Source: Rhizobiaceae bacterium (lineage in GTDB: Bacteria; Pseudomonadota; Alphaproteobacteria; Rhizobiales; Rhizobiaceae). From it: 45,653 nt of DNA. The stretch's first letter is position 1; every line of letters starts with the position of its first letter. The position numbers were made by a program, and so were the translations under genes. The stretch lies in assembly GCA_028281105.1 (NCBI GenBank), contig JANQKQ010000044.1, positions 1 to 45,653 of the forward strand, given 5' to 3'. Under the pieces are notes generated by a model, which had not been told where the DNA came from, ran no database searches, and saw nothing but the letters and a program-made list of their open reading frames with translations. Shown here piece by piece: positions 8,845 through 16,236 of this stretch.

Positions 8845-9795
8845 CTATTCGGCCAGACCGAACTCTTTGGTCGCCTTGCCCATCGCCTCGTAGTCGGTCA
8901 TGACCTGAGCGGTGAAGTCCGCGGAGTTCAGGTATGCACCCTCGGTCTTGATGCGCTCCATGAACTGGGCGAATTCAGCGCTCTCGGTGATCTGCTGGAG
9001 CGTGTCGTCCCATGCCGCGGTCACTTCGTCGGGCAGGCCCGCCGGTGCTGCGAGACCGAAGAAGTTCGCAAGCTCCAGCGGATAGCCGAGCTCCGAAAGG
9101 TTCGGTGCGTCGGGTGCCTGCGGGTTCGGCCCCGGGCTCGTCTCGCCGATAATCTTGATCTCACCATTGTCGAGCGCCGGCCCATAGTCGGAAATCACCG
9201 CGAGATCGATCGTGCCGGCGAGCAGATTGGCTAGCTCAACCGCGCCGCCTTTCGAGGGCAGGAAGGTGGTTTGCGCACCTTCGGCGCGAAACATCGCCTC
9301 GGTGGCAAGATGCGGGCCGCCCCGCGGCACGGCTGCCGACCAGCGCAACTGACCCGGCTTGTCCTTGGCGTAGGCGATCACCTCTTCGAGACTGTTGAAC
9401 TTACCATCATTGCGCACGATGATCGGTTGCTTCGAAAGCAGGAACTGGCCGAGATAGGTCAGGTCTTCCGCCGGGTTGTAGGGGGCCTCGATGACATGCG
9501 GACGCACGGTGATCGGGCTCGTCGAGACGAAGCAGATTGTGTAGCCGTCGGGGTCGCTGTTGGCGCAGCTGTTGATCCCGATGAACGCGCCGCCGCCGGC
9601 CCGGTTTTCGACCACGAACTTCACACCCATGATCTCGCTGGCCTGATCGGCAATGAAGCGCGAGGTGATGTCGCCGTTGCCGCCCGGCGAATAAGGCACG
9701 ATCAGCGTGATCGGTTCGGATGGGTACTCCTGGGCAGCGGCGATCCCCGCCGTTAGCGTCAGCGCAAGCGCGCCCTTGACAAGTCGATCGAACAT
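8845..9795 (-). CDS. tctC: TTT solute-binding protein TctC (Bug family)
   Basis: This is a 316-residue periplasmic binding protein of the Bug/TctC family. A signal peptide is clear (MFDRLVKGALALTLTAGIAAA), followed by the family start EYPSEPITLIVPYSPGGNGD; the GG-x-x-D segment forms part of the carboxylate pocket. The VVENRAGGGAFIG and DPDGYT motifs are also standard. GGAGGAGAGG gives a strong ribosome site before ATG 9795. It is the first gene of the minus-strand operon tctCBA-aminotransferase-hyuBA and diverges from the DUF1445 gene across a 120-base gap. Bug proteins bind small carboxylates or amides; the ligand here is unknown. Confidence 0.95.
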   Translation of the reverse strand: MFDRLVKGALALTLTAGIAAAQEYPSEPITLIVPYSPGGNGDITSRFIADQASEIMGVKFVVENRAGGGAFIGINSCANSDPDGYTICFVSTSPITVRPHVIEAPYNPAEDLTYLGQFLLSKQPIIVRNDGKFNSLEEVIAYAKDKPGQLRWSAAVPRGGPHLATEAMFRAEGAQTTFLPSKGGAVELANLLAGTIDLAVISDYGPALDNGEIKIIGETSPGPNPQAPDAPNLSELGYPLELANFFGLAAPAGLPDEVTAAWDDTLQQITESAEFAQFMERIKTEGAYLNSADFTAQVMTDYEAMGKATKEFGLAE

Positions 9796-9816
9796 GAGTC
9801 CTCTCCTCCGGTTTTA

Positions 9817-9829
9817 CGCGCATTGCGCG
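9817..9829. promoter_or_regulatory. Palindrome in the divergent tctC / DUF1445 gap
   Basis: CGCGC-ATT-GCGCG is a perfect 5-3-5 inverted repeat located about 21 bases upstream of tctC and 87 bases upstream of the DUF1445 start. Its position suits an operator controlling both directions. The 3-base spacer resembles IclR-family sites in shape, but the arms differ from the palindrome upstream of the local iclR gene. The assignment to a regulator is speculative. Confidence 0.35.
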
Positions 9830-9915
9830 ATGAGTGCGCCGCTGCCGCCGGCGCGTTTGTGATGCCGGGCCAGTGCCGACGCACGGGCCGCAGCATCGAA
9901 GCTGGGGGGTTCGGT

Positions 9916-10734
9916 ATGGCCGAACAGGATGTGGCGAACCTGCGAGAGAGCCTTGCTGCCGGCTCCGCGCGCGCGGTGCGCGAGGCTATCCGAGCGGGCC
10001 GCTGGCGCGGCACGACACATGGCCTCGCGGGTGGCTACGTCCAGGCAAACCTCGCCATCGTCCCCGAGGCCAGCGCGCTTGATTTCATGCGGTTCTGCCA
10101 CCGCAATCCCAAGCCCTGTCCGCTTCTCGACGTCACCGATACGGGTGATCCGGAGTTTCGCGAGGTCGCCCCGGGGTCCGACGTGCGCACCGACCTGTCG
10201 GGCTATGTCGTCTACCGTGACGGCGCTCCGGCCGGCGAGGTCGGCGACCTCCGCGACCTCTGGCGGGATGACCTCGTGGCCTTCGCCATGGGCTGTTCGC
10301 TCTCGTTTGATCAGGTGCTTCTGGCGAACGGGCTCGACGTCGCACATCTGCGCAAACCGGGCGGGCGCATCGCGGTCTACACGTCGGGCATTGCCTGCAC
10401 CCCGGCCGGTCCCTTTTCGGGTCCGATGGTCGTTTCGCTGCGTCCGATCCCGCAAGCGCAGCTCGACCAGGTGATCGCCGTCACCCGCCGCTACCCGGCA
10501 ACCCACGGCGCCCCGGTGCATGTAGGCGACCCCGCCAAAATCGGCGTCCATGACATCAAGGCGGTCGACTGGGGAGAACCGCCGGAGATCGGTCCCGATG
10601 ACGTGCCTGTGTTCTGGGGCTGTGGTGTCACCCCGCAGGCCATCGCGATGGCGGCGCGCCTGCCCTTTATGATCACGCACGCGACGGGTCATATGTTCCT
10701 CACCGACCTGACCATGAAGGACATTGCGCAATGA
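9916..10734 (+). CDS. DUF1445 / D-glutamate cyclase-like protein (UPF0317 hydro-lyase)
   Basis: This is a 272-residue member of the DUF1445 family. The family includes bacterial YcsI-type putative hydro-lyases and the catalytic domain of mammalian D-glutamate cyclase, which interconverts D-glutamate and 5-oxo-D-proline. Visible family features are the N-terminal RAGRWRGTTHGLAGGYVQAN, the DLSGYVVYRDG segment, FAMGCSLSFDQVLLANG, and the C-terminal VFWGCGVTPQAIAM plus ITHATGHMFLTD stretches. ATG 9916 is preferred over the one 31 codons upstream because GGGGGG precedes it and homology begins here. The gene overlaps the HpaI-type aldolase by ATGA. Its proximity to oxoprolinase-family genes is suggestive. 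Confidence 0.88.
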   Translation: MAEQDVANLRESLAAGSARAVREAIRAGRWRGTTHGLAGGYVQANLAIVPEASALDFMRFCHRNPKPCPLLDVTDTGDPEFREVAPGSDVRTDLSGYVVYRDGAPAGEVGDLRDLWRDDLVAFAMGCSLSFDQVLLANGLDVAHLRKPGGRIAVYTSGIACTPAGPFSGPMVVSLRPIPQAQLDQVIAVTRRYPATHGAPVHVGDPAKIGVHDIKAVDWGEPPEIGPDDVPVFWGCGVTPQAIAMAARLPFMITHATGHMFLTDLTMKDIAQ

Positions 10735-11510
10735 CGATGGCCGTGACGGGCAGCCTGCGCGACAAACTCGCAACACGCGCCTGCTTCGGCATGAGCTGCC
10801 GCCTGACGCGCACGACCGACATCGCCGCGATGCTCCGCGATGCAGGCTATGACTGGATGTTTCTCGACCTTGAGCATGGTCCGCTCGGGTTCGACCAGAT
10901 CTGCCAGCAGGCGCTCGCGGGTGTCGAGGCCGGCGTGACCCCGATCGTGCGTGTGGCCGACCCTGCGCCCGGGCCTATCCACCGCGTGCTCTCGAACGGT
11001 GCGATGGGCGTGATCGTGCCCCATGTCGACGATCCCGAAACGGCTGCCGGCATTGCCCGCCAGTGCCGCTTCCCTCCGCGCGGTGACCGCTCCGTGCCCG
11101 GCCTCGTGCCGCAGCTGGGCTACCGCCCGATCAGCTTCCGCGAAGCGGCCGGGCAGCTCGATCCGGTCACGCTGTGTGTGGTCATGATCGAAAGCGCGCG
11201 GGCCGTGGAGGCGGCGGACGAAATCGCCGCTGTCGAGGGTGTCGACGTCCTCTTCGTGGGCGCCTCGGATCTCACCTTCCAGCTTGGCGTGCCCAGTGCC
11301 TATGGAGACCCGCGCGTGGCAGGCGCGATGGAGAAAGTCGCCGACGCCGCGCGACGCCATGGCAAGATCGCCGGGTTCGGCGGTGTGGCAGACGCCGAGA
11401 TGGCTCGCCGCTATATCGGCCTTGGCATGCACTTCATACTCGCCGGCAACGATACGACGGTGTTCATGCAGGGCGCACGCGCACGCCTCGCGACGATGAA
11501 GGGAGAGTGA
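10731..11510 (+). CDS. HpcH/HpaI-family aldolase
   Basis: This 259-residue TIM-barrel protein belongs to the class II metal-dependent HpcH/HpaI aldolases, which cleave 2-oxo-4-hydroxy acids into pyruvate (or a relative) and an aldehyde. The DWMFLDLEHGPL motif (residues 41-52) with the catalytic His, an Arg in PIVRVADP, the metal-ligand Glu in VVMIESARAVE, and the metal-ligand Asp in VGASDLTFQLG are all present. It starts within the stop of the DUF1445 gene (ATGA), so both proteins are probably made together. It ends 16 bases from the converging TPP enzyme gene, with no obvious terminator between them. The aldehyde product could feed the ALDH at 352-1827, but this is inference. Confidence 0.92.
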   Translation: MTMAVTGSLRDKLATRACFGMSCRLTRTTDIAAMLRDAGYDWMFLDLEHGPLGFDQICQQALAGVEAGVTPIVRVADPAPGPIHRVLSNGAMGVIVPHVDDPETAAGIARQCRFPPRGDRSVPGLVPQLGYRPISFREAAGQLDPVTLCVVMIESARAVEAADEIAAVEGVDVLFVGASDLTFQLGVPSAYGDPRVAGAMEKVADAARRHGKIAGFGGVADAEMARRYIGLGMHFILAGNDTTVFMQGARARLATMKGE

Positions 11511-11526
11511 GCGCGCCGCCATCCTG

Positions 11527-13161
11527 CTACCCCCGCATCGCCTTGAGTTGTGCGGCGTAGCCCGCCGGGTCAAGCACCACGTCGATCAGCGCGGGGCCGT
11601 CGACCTCGCGCGCGGCTTCAAGCGCAGCGTCGTACTCGGCCGCCGTTTCCACCCGCCAGGCAGCCACGCCGAAACCCCGTGCAACCTTCGCGAAATCGGT
11701 GCGCGGCCAGCGCACGCCCGCGGGCCGCATCTTGCGCTGCTGCTGCTTGAGGTCGATCAGGGTCAAGGCGCCGTCGTTGAACACCACCGTTGTGACCTTC
11801 GCGCCGTATTGCACGGCCGTCGCCAGTTCACCGATGCACATCTTCAGCCCGCCATCGCCGGTGAACGCGATCACGCGCCGGCCGGGACTGGCGAGCGCCG
11901 CGGCAATGCCGGCCGGCAGCGCGAAGGCCATCGAGGCGAGCCCGTTGGAGATTTGCACGTCACCCGGGCGCTCGGCCGGCCAGAAGCCCGTCGCACTCAG
12001 CATATGCGCGCCGGCATCGACCGTGATGCACGCCTCGGTCCCGAAGACCGAGGCCGCGCGCTCGACGATACGCTGGGGGTCGAGCGCCTCGCCCGGCGGG
12101 AAGCCGATCGCGGTTTTCATTGCCTCGCGAAGCGTAGCGATTTGGCCCGGAGCCCAGTCGCTCGCCGCGTTGCGCGCCGAGAGCGCATCCAAGATGGGAG
12201 CAAGCGGACCATAGACGCCGGCAGAAGGCTCCACGTAATGCGGCAGGTGCCTGGTGCGCGCGATATCGAGCACGGGGGCCTCATACCGCCAGGGCTGAAG
12301 GATCAGTTCCACGGGATCGAGTCCGGCGAGCACGATCAGGTCTGCCCGGCTGATCGTCGGTGCCTCGGCCGCGCCGCCGGTGAAGAGGCCGACGCGGCCC
12401 GGATGCCCATCGGGCACGACTCCCTTGGCCTTGTAGGTGGTCAGCACCGGGCAGCCGAGCGTGTCGACGAAGCGCCGGAGGGCAGTGGCGTCTTCGGCGC
12501 GCCGCGCCTCAAGCCCGACCACGACGACCGGGCGGTTCGCCTTTGAAAGCAGCGCAATCGCTTCCGACAGTTCGGGCAGGCCGGGCGCTTTGCCCTCAGG
12601 CGCCTGCGCTGCCGCCGGCTGAGCCTCGCGCCGCGCCGCCGCCGCCGCCGCCGTCAATTCGATGTGGACCGGTCCCTGCCGAGGCGCGAGCGCGAGGTCG
12701 ATCAATCCCTCGATTTCCTCGGCCGGCGCCTCGCCTTCAAGGCGGCTGTAGCCCTTGACCACCGGCGCACTCATCGCCTTCTGGTCGAACACCTGATGCG
12801 TCACGTAGGCGGCAAGTGCCTGCGAAAAGCCGTCGGAAACCAGCACCACAGGCGACCGGTCGAGTGCGGCGTGGGCGATCCCGTTCATGGCCTGCGCGAG
12901 ACCCGGCCCCTTTGTCGTCAATGCCGCGCCGGGGCTGCCGGTCATGTCGGCATCGGTCGCGGCCATCATCACCGCGGCGTTCTCGGTGCGCGTCAGCACG
13001 AAGGTCATCCCGAGCGCCTCGGCCGCTGCGATCAGGTCAAGGCTGGAGCCGCCGCCCGGCACCCCATAGACGCGTCGCGTCCCGCGCCGATAGAGCGCCC
13101 CGATCAGAAGCTCCGAGAGCGTTTGGCTCGCCGGAGCGGTGTTTTTGATCCGCTCGTTCAT
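11527..13161 (-). CDS. Acetolactate-synthase-like TPP enzyme
   Basis: This 544-residue protein has the three-domain TPP-enzyme layout: an N-terminal PYR domain with the catalytic Glu near residue 60 (LTRTENAAVMMA), a central domain, and a C-terminal PP domain with the metal/TPP motif starting at GDGGLKMCIGELA and ending at FNDGALTLI. It resembles acetolactate synthase large subunits and related decarboxylases or carboligases. There is no small regulatory subunit nearby, and the gene overlaps the iclR gene by 4 bases, so a catabolic role (2-oxoacid decarboxylation or ligation) is more likely than branched-chain biosynthesis. The exact reaction is unknown. Sulfoacetaldehyde acetyltransferase and benzoylformate decarboxylase belong to the same broad superfamily and cannot be excluded by eye. 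Confidence 0.88.
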   Translation of the reverse strand: MNERIKNTAPASQTLSELLIGALYRRGTRRVYGVPGGGSSLDLIAAAEALGMTFVLTRTENAAVMMAATDADMTGSPGAALTTKGPGLAQAMNGIAHAALDRSPVVLVSDGFSQALAAYVTHQVFDQKAMSAPVVKGYSRLEGEAPAEEIEGLIDLALAPRQGPVHIELTAAAAAARREAQPAAAQAPEGKAPGLPELSEAIALLSKANRPVVVVGLEARRAEDATALRRFVDTLGCPVLTTYKAKGVVPDGHPGRVGLFTGGAAEAPTISRADLIVLAGLDPVELILQPWRYEAPVLDIARTRHLPHYVEPSAGVYGPLAPILDALSARNAASDWAPGQIATLREAMKTAIGFPPGEALDPQRIVERAASVFGTEACITVDAGAHMLSATGFWPAERPGDVQISNGLASMAFALPAGIAAALASPGRRVIAFTGDGGLKMCIGELATAVQYGAKVTTVVFNDGALTLIDLKQQQRKMRPAGVRWPRTDFAKVARGFGVAAWRVETAAEYDAALEAAREVDGPALIDVVLDPAGYAAQLKAMRG

Positions 13162-13964
13162 CGCAGACTCGGCACGAGACCCTCACACAGATGCGCGAGC
13201 CTGGGGCCGAGATCGCCCTCCAGCCGCCCTCGGTCCACACGGAACGCCGGAGCGCCGCACATCATCGACATCACCGTGTTGCGGCCGGCCGCGACAAGGG
13301 GGGTGGCCACCGCGCGCATGCCCCGGTGCCACTCGTCCTCGACGTAGCAAAAGCGGCGATCATGGACCTGCGCAATTGCATCGAGCACACGCGGGCGCAA
13401 CGCGGTCCAGTCCTCCGCTCCCATCCGCTTCTCGAAACGCTCGAAGTAGAAGTCGCGCTCGTCCTCGGGTACTCCGGCCAGGAAGGCCCGGCCGACTGCC
13501 GTCGTTGCCATCGGCACGCGCGAGCCGACCTCAAGGTGAAGCGTGGAAAGCATCCGGCTCTTGCAGACATCGACGAAGATCAGGCTCAGCCGGTCGCGCG
13601 CGGCAAGGCCGACCGATACGCCGTGCTCAAGCGAGAGTTCCATCATGGGGTCGTGGGCGACTTGACGCACCACGATGTTGGAGAGAACCGCATAGCCCAA
13701 AGCGAGGATCGCTTCCGTCGGTTCGTATTTCCCGTCCGCCTTAAGGTGGCGAAGGTAGCCGAGCTCCGCCAATGTATGCGTCAGCCGCGACACGGTGGCC
13801 TTTGGAATCCCGGTAGCACTCGACAAGTCCTGATTGCCCAGGGCTCCGCCGCCCGGCTTGAAGGCACGCAGAATCTCGAAGCCGCGAGCCAACGCCGTGA
13901 CAAAGCGTCGATCTTCGACACCCTCCACGGCGTTTTCCCGCCAGATCTTCGTGTCTTGGTTCAT
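13158..13964 (-). CDS. IclR-family transcriptional regulator
   Basis: This is a 268-residue IclR regulator. A winged helix-turn-helix occupies about residues 22-85 (FVTALARGFEILRAF, then LSSATGIPKATVSRLTHTLAELGYL), and an IclR effector domain follows (SVGLAARDRLSLIFVD, GSRVPMATTAVGRAFLAG, and a C-terminal AVATPLVAAGRNTVMSMM segment). TAGGAG lies before ATG 13964, and its stop overlaps the start of the TPP-enzyme gene, so the two are co-transcribed. A matching palindrome at 14051-14069 suggests autoregulation. It is the only regulator in Region A and probably controls the TTT and aldolase genes as well. Confidence 0.94.
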   Translation of the reverse strand: MNQDTKIWRENAVEGVEDRRFVTALARGFEILRAFKPGGGALGNQDLSSATGIPKATVSRLTHTLAELGYLRHLKADGKYEPTEAILALGYAVLSNIVVRQVAHDPMMELSLEHGVSVGLAARDRLSLIFVDVCKSRMLSTLHLEVGSRVPMATTAVGRAFLAGVPEDERDFYFERFEKRMGAEDWTALRPRVLDAIAQVHDRRFCYVEDEWHRGMRAVATPLVAAGRNTVMSMMCGAPAFRVDRGRLEGDLGPRLAHLCEGLVPSLR

Positions 13965-14050
13965 CGAGCTCCTATCTTCAGACAGGGATTCTCACTTAGC
14001 GGATAGCTAGGGCTAAAAAATGACTTCAATCAAGGAAAAAATCATTTTCT

Positions 14051-14069
14051 AATTCTGCTATGCGGAATT
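14051..14069. promoter_or_regulatory. Probable IclR operator
   Basis: AATTCTGC-TAT-GCGGAATT is a 19-base palindrome with 7 of 8 arm positions paired. On the other strand it reads AATTCCGCATAGCAGAATT, close to the TTCCGC-NNN-GCGGAA form typical of IclR-family operators. It lies 87-105 bases upstream of the iclR start. Binding by the adjacent regulator is inferred from motif form and position. Confidence 0.6.
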
Positions 14070-14285
14070 TAGGGTTTGCATCATGGATTTCCCGAACATA
14101 GCGACCCGGGTGGTGCCAAACGCCTGCAGGCCCCGTAGAAGAAGGCCGGCCACGGCATGGATTGCGTACACAGTAGAACGGTGCTTCACCCAGTGGCGGG
14201 CGTCGCGGCGCAGTCCCCGCAAACGTGTCACGGTTCCCCCATTTCTCGGACGCGGTCGTGGAATTGCGCGATCGCTCCAATGATT

Positions 14286-14354
14286 GATTGTACCAATTTA
14301 GAGTATCCCTCTTTTTTTAAGCGAACTTCAGTGTTAGAAAGATTATACCAATTT
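14286..14354 (+). promoter_or_regulatory. Paired GntR half-sites upstream of the aldolase operon
   Basis: GATTGTACCAATTT (14286-14299) and GATTATACCAATTT (14341-14354) match at 13 of 14 positions and are spaced 55 bases apart, about five helical turns. Both contain the TACCA half of the GGTATACC palindrome near 18538-18579. The second copy is only 20 bases before the start codon at 14375. They are good candidates for operators of one of the two GntR regulators encoded in this operon. Confidence 0.5.
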
Positions 14355-14374
14355 GAAGTTCGGAAGGATCTGCC

Positions 14375-15199
14375 ATGTTCCTGGGCAAAGATGTCCGGCT
14401 CAGCCGGCTCGTTCACCCTACCTCCGGCCGAATGCTCGCCGTCACGGTGGACCACCCGATCACACGTGGGGTGCTGCCAGGGCTGGTCGATATACGCTCG
14501 GTCATGAAGCGCGTCGTTGCGGGCAAACCCGACGCCATCACCATGCATAAGGGCATCGCAGAGAAGGTTTTCGCGCCCTATGCCGGGCAGACCTCGATCA
14601 TCATGAAGGCGACGGCCTATTCGGTGCACTATCATCCGACCTATGATGCGCCGGTCGCCGATGTCGAGGAGGCCGTCCGCCTGGGCGCGGACGCGATCTC
14701 GGTGGGCTGCATCGTCGGTGGCCCGGACCAGGCCGGCCAGCTCACCTTTCTCGGTCAGGTGTCCAAGCAGGCCGCGACGGCCGGAATGCCGCTCGTTGCC
14801 CATATCTATCCAAAGGGCGCCCTGGTCAAAGACCAGCAGGATGCCGCGGCGCTGGCCTACGCCGTCCGCGCGGGCGCCGAACTGGGCGTCGACATCATCA
14901 AGACCTTGTGGACGGGCTCGGCGGAGAGTTTCCGGTCGGTGATTGCGGCCTGTCCGGCCATTGTTGCGCTGGCCGGCGGGGAGGCCGGCGAAACGCTGGA
15001 GGACTATCTGAGAATGACGCGCGAAGCGCTCGATGTCGGCATGGGCGGCGTCACCTATGGCCGCTTTGTCTGGTCGCATCCCCAAACCGCCGCCGTCATC
15101 CGGTCCCTTAACGCGATGATGCACCAGGACATGGGCGTGGACGGGGCTTTGCGCGCCTTCGACCAGGCGGTCGAGGAAGAAAAGGATCTGGGTGCATGA
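14375..15199 (+). CDS. Class I DhnA/LsrF-like aldolase
   Basis: This is a 274-residue TIM-barrel protein of the class I DhnA/DeoC/LacD superfamily, which includes archaeal-type fructose-bisphosphate aldolase, LsrF and ADH synthase. The probable Schiff-base Lys is at about 176 in GVDIIKTLWTG, and a glycine-rich phosphate site follows at LAGGEAG (199-205). The N-terminal MLAVTVDHPITRG motif is also typical. AAGGA is placed 8 bases before ATG 14375. It heads the Region B operon and its stop overlaps the next gene as ATGA. Beside a sugar kinase and a polyol-type dehydrogenase, its likely role is cleavage of a phosphorylated ketose to a triose phosphate and an aldehyde. The substrate is not identifiable by eye. 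Confidence 0.88.
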   Translation: MFLGKDVRLSRLVHPTSGRMLAVTVDHPITRGVLPGLVDIRSVMKRVVAGKPDAITMHKGIAEKVFAPYAGQTSIIMKATAYSVHYHPTYDAPVADVEEAVRLGADAISVGCIVGGPDQAGQLTFLGQVSKQAATAGMPLVAHIYPKGALVKDQQDAAALAYAVRAGAELGVDIIKTLWTGSAESFRSVIAACPAIVALAGGEAGETLEDYLRMTREALDVGMGGVTYGRFVWSHPQTAAVIRSLNAMMHQDMGVDGALRAFDQAVEEEKDLGA

Positions 15200-16236
15200 A
15201 GGCGGCTGTCCTGCATGCGCCCGAGGAATTGCGGCTGGAGGAGCGTCTGACGCCCCAGGCCGGCGCCGGCGAACTCGTGCTCCGCGTTCGCGCGGCCACG
15301 GTGTGCGGCACCGATATTCGGATCGTGAGCGGTCGCAAGACCAGGGGGGTGCGGTTTCCGTCGGTTCTGGGGCATGAGTTGGCGGGTGAGATCGTCGATG
15401 TCGGTGTGGGCGTGCGCGATTTTGCGGTCGGCCAGGCGGTTGCGGTCAACCCGGTGATGCCGTGCCGCCATTGCGCCTATTGCCGGCGCGGCCGGGAAAA
15501 TGTCTGTCTGAACCGGCAGGCGCTCGGCTACGAATTCGATGGCGGCTTTGCCGAATATGTGAAGCTGCCGGCCCTGGCGCTGGAGGCCGGCAATGTCATG
15601 CCCATTCCCCAGGGCATGTCTTTCGAGACCGCCGCGCTGGCCGAACCGCTGGCGTGCTGCGTCAACGGACTGCGCAATGTGGGCGTTTCGCTCGGCGATG
15701 TGGTCGTGGTCCTCGGCGCCGGCCCGATCGGCCTGATGCATGTGGCGCTGGCCCGGCGTGCCGGCGCGCGCGCGGTAATCGTGAGCGAACCGAACGCGGA
15801 ACGGCGCGAGGCGGCGCATGCGACGGGCGCGCTCATCGTCTGCGATCCTTCCAGCGAGGATGTTTCAAAGGCCGTCGATGCGGCGACGGACGGTCTGGGC
15901 GCCGACGTGGTGATCGTCGCCATCGGCCTTGCGCCGCTCGCCAACGAGGCTCTGGGGCTCGTGTGCAAGGGGGGACGGGTCAATCTGTTTGCCGGATTTT
16001 CCAAGGGAGCGCTGGCCAGTTTCGACGTCAATCTGGTTCATTACCATGAGATCGCGGTTACGGGCGCCAGCGCACTGCGCCGCGTGGACTATGAAACGGC
16101 GTTCGGCCTTTTGCGGAGCGGGCTGATTGCGACGGATCGGCTGATCACGCATCGTTTCGACATGAGCGAGGCGGTCCAGGCCATTCAATTTGCGCGCGGC
16201 GGCAAGGGCTTGAAGGTGGCCATCTGCAATGGGTGA
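15196..16236 (+). CDS. Zinc-dependent sorbitol/threonine dehydrogenase-type MDR enzyme
   Basis: This 346-residue medium-chain dehydrogenase has catalytic zinc ligands Cys 37 (VCGTDIRI) and His 60-Glu 61 (LGHELAGE), and four structural-zinc cysteines at about 90, 93, 96 and 104. The Rossmann motif VVLGAGPIGLMHV lies near 175. These features fit the sorbitol/L-threonine dehydrogenase branch, which oxidises a secondary alcohol with NAD(P). It begins within the aldolase stop (ATGA) and overlaps the kinase by 8 bases. In the proposed pathway it would turn an imported polyol into a ketose before phosphorylation. The polyol is unknown. Confidence 0.92.
   Translation: MKAAVLHAPEELRLEERLTPQAGAGELVLRVRAATVCGTDIRIVSGRKTRGVRFPSVLGHELAGEIVDVGVGVRDFAVGQAVAVNPVMPCRHCAYCRRGRENVCLNRQALGYEFDGGFAEYVKLPALALEAGNVMPIPQGMSFETAALAEPLACCVNGLRNVGVSLGDVVVVLGAGPIGLMHVALARRAGARAVIVSEPNAERREAAHATGALIVCDPSSEDVSKAVDAATDGLGADVVIVAIGLAPLANEALGLVCKGGRVNLFAGFSKGALASFDVNLVHYHEIAVTGASALRRVDYETAFGLLRSGLIATDRLITHRFDMSEAVQAIQFARGGKGLKVAICNG

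Larger units (their letters stand above)
13965..14374. other. 410-base control region between iclR and the aldolase operon
   Basis: This is the divergent promoter region for the iclR/TPP-enzyme pair (minus) and the Region B operon (plus). It is markedly more AT-rich at both ends than the neighbouring genes. It contains the IclR-style palindrome at 14051-14069 and two copies of GATTRTACCAATTT at 14286-14299 and 14341-14354. A 57-codon minus-strand open frame (14058-14231, GTG start) is present but has no recognised similarity and runs into the palindrome, so I do not call it a gene. Promoter hexamers are not clear. Confidence 0.6.

Noticed and set aside
14058-14231. 57-codon minus-strand frame with a GTG start between iclR and the aldolase gene
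   Set aside because: No recognised similarity, and its end falls inside the probable IclR operator; not supported as a gene.
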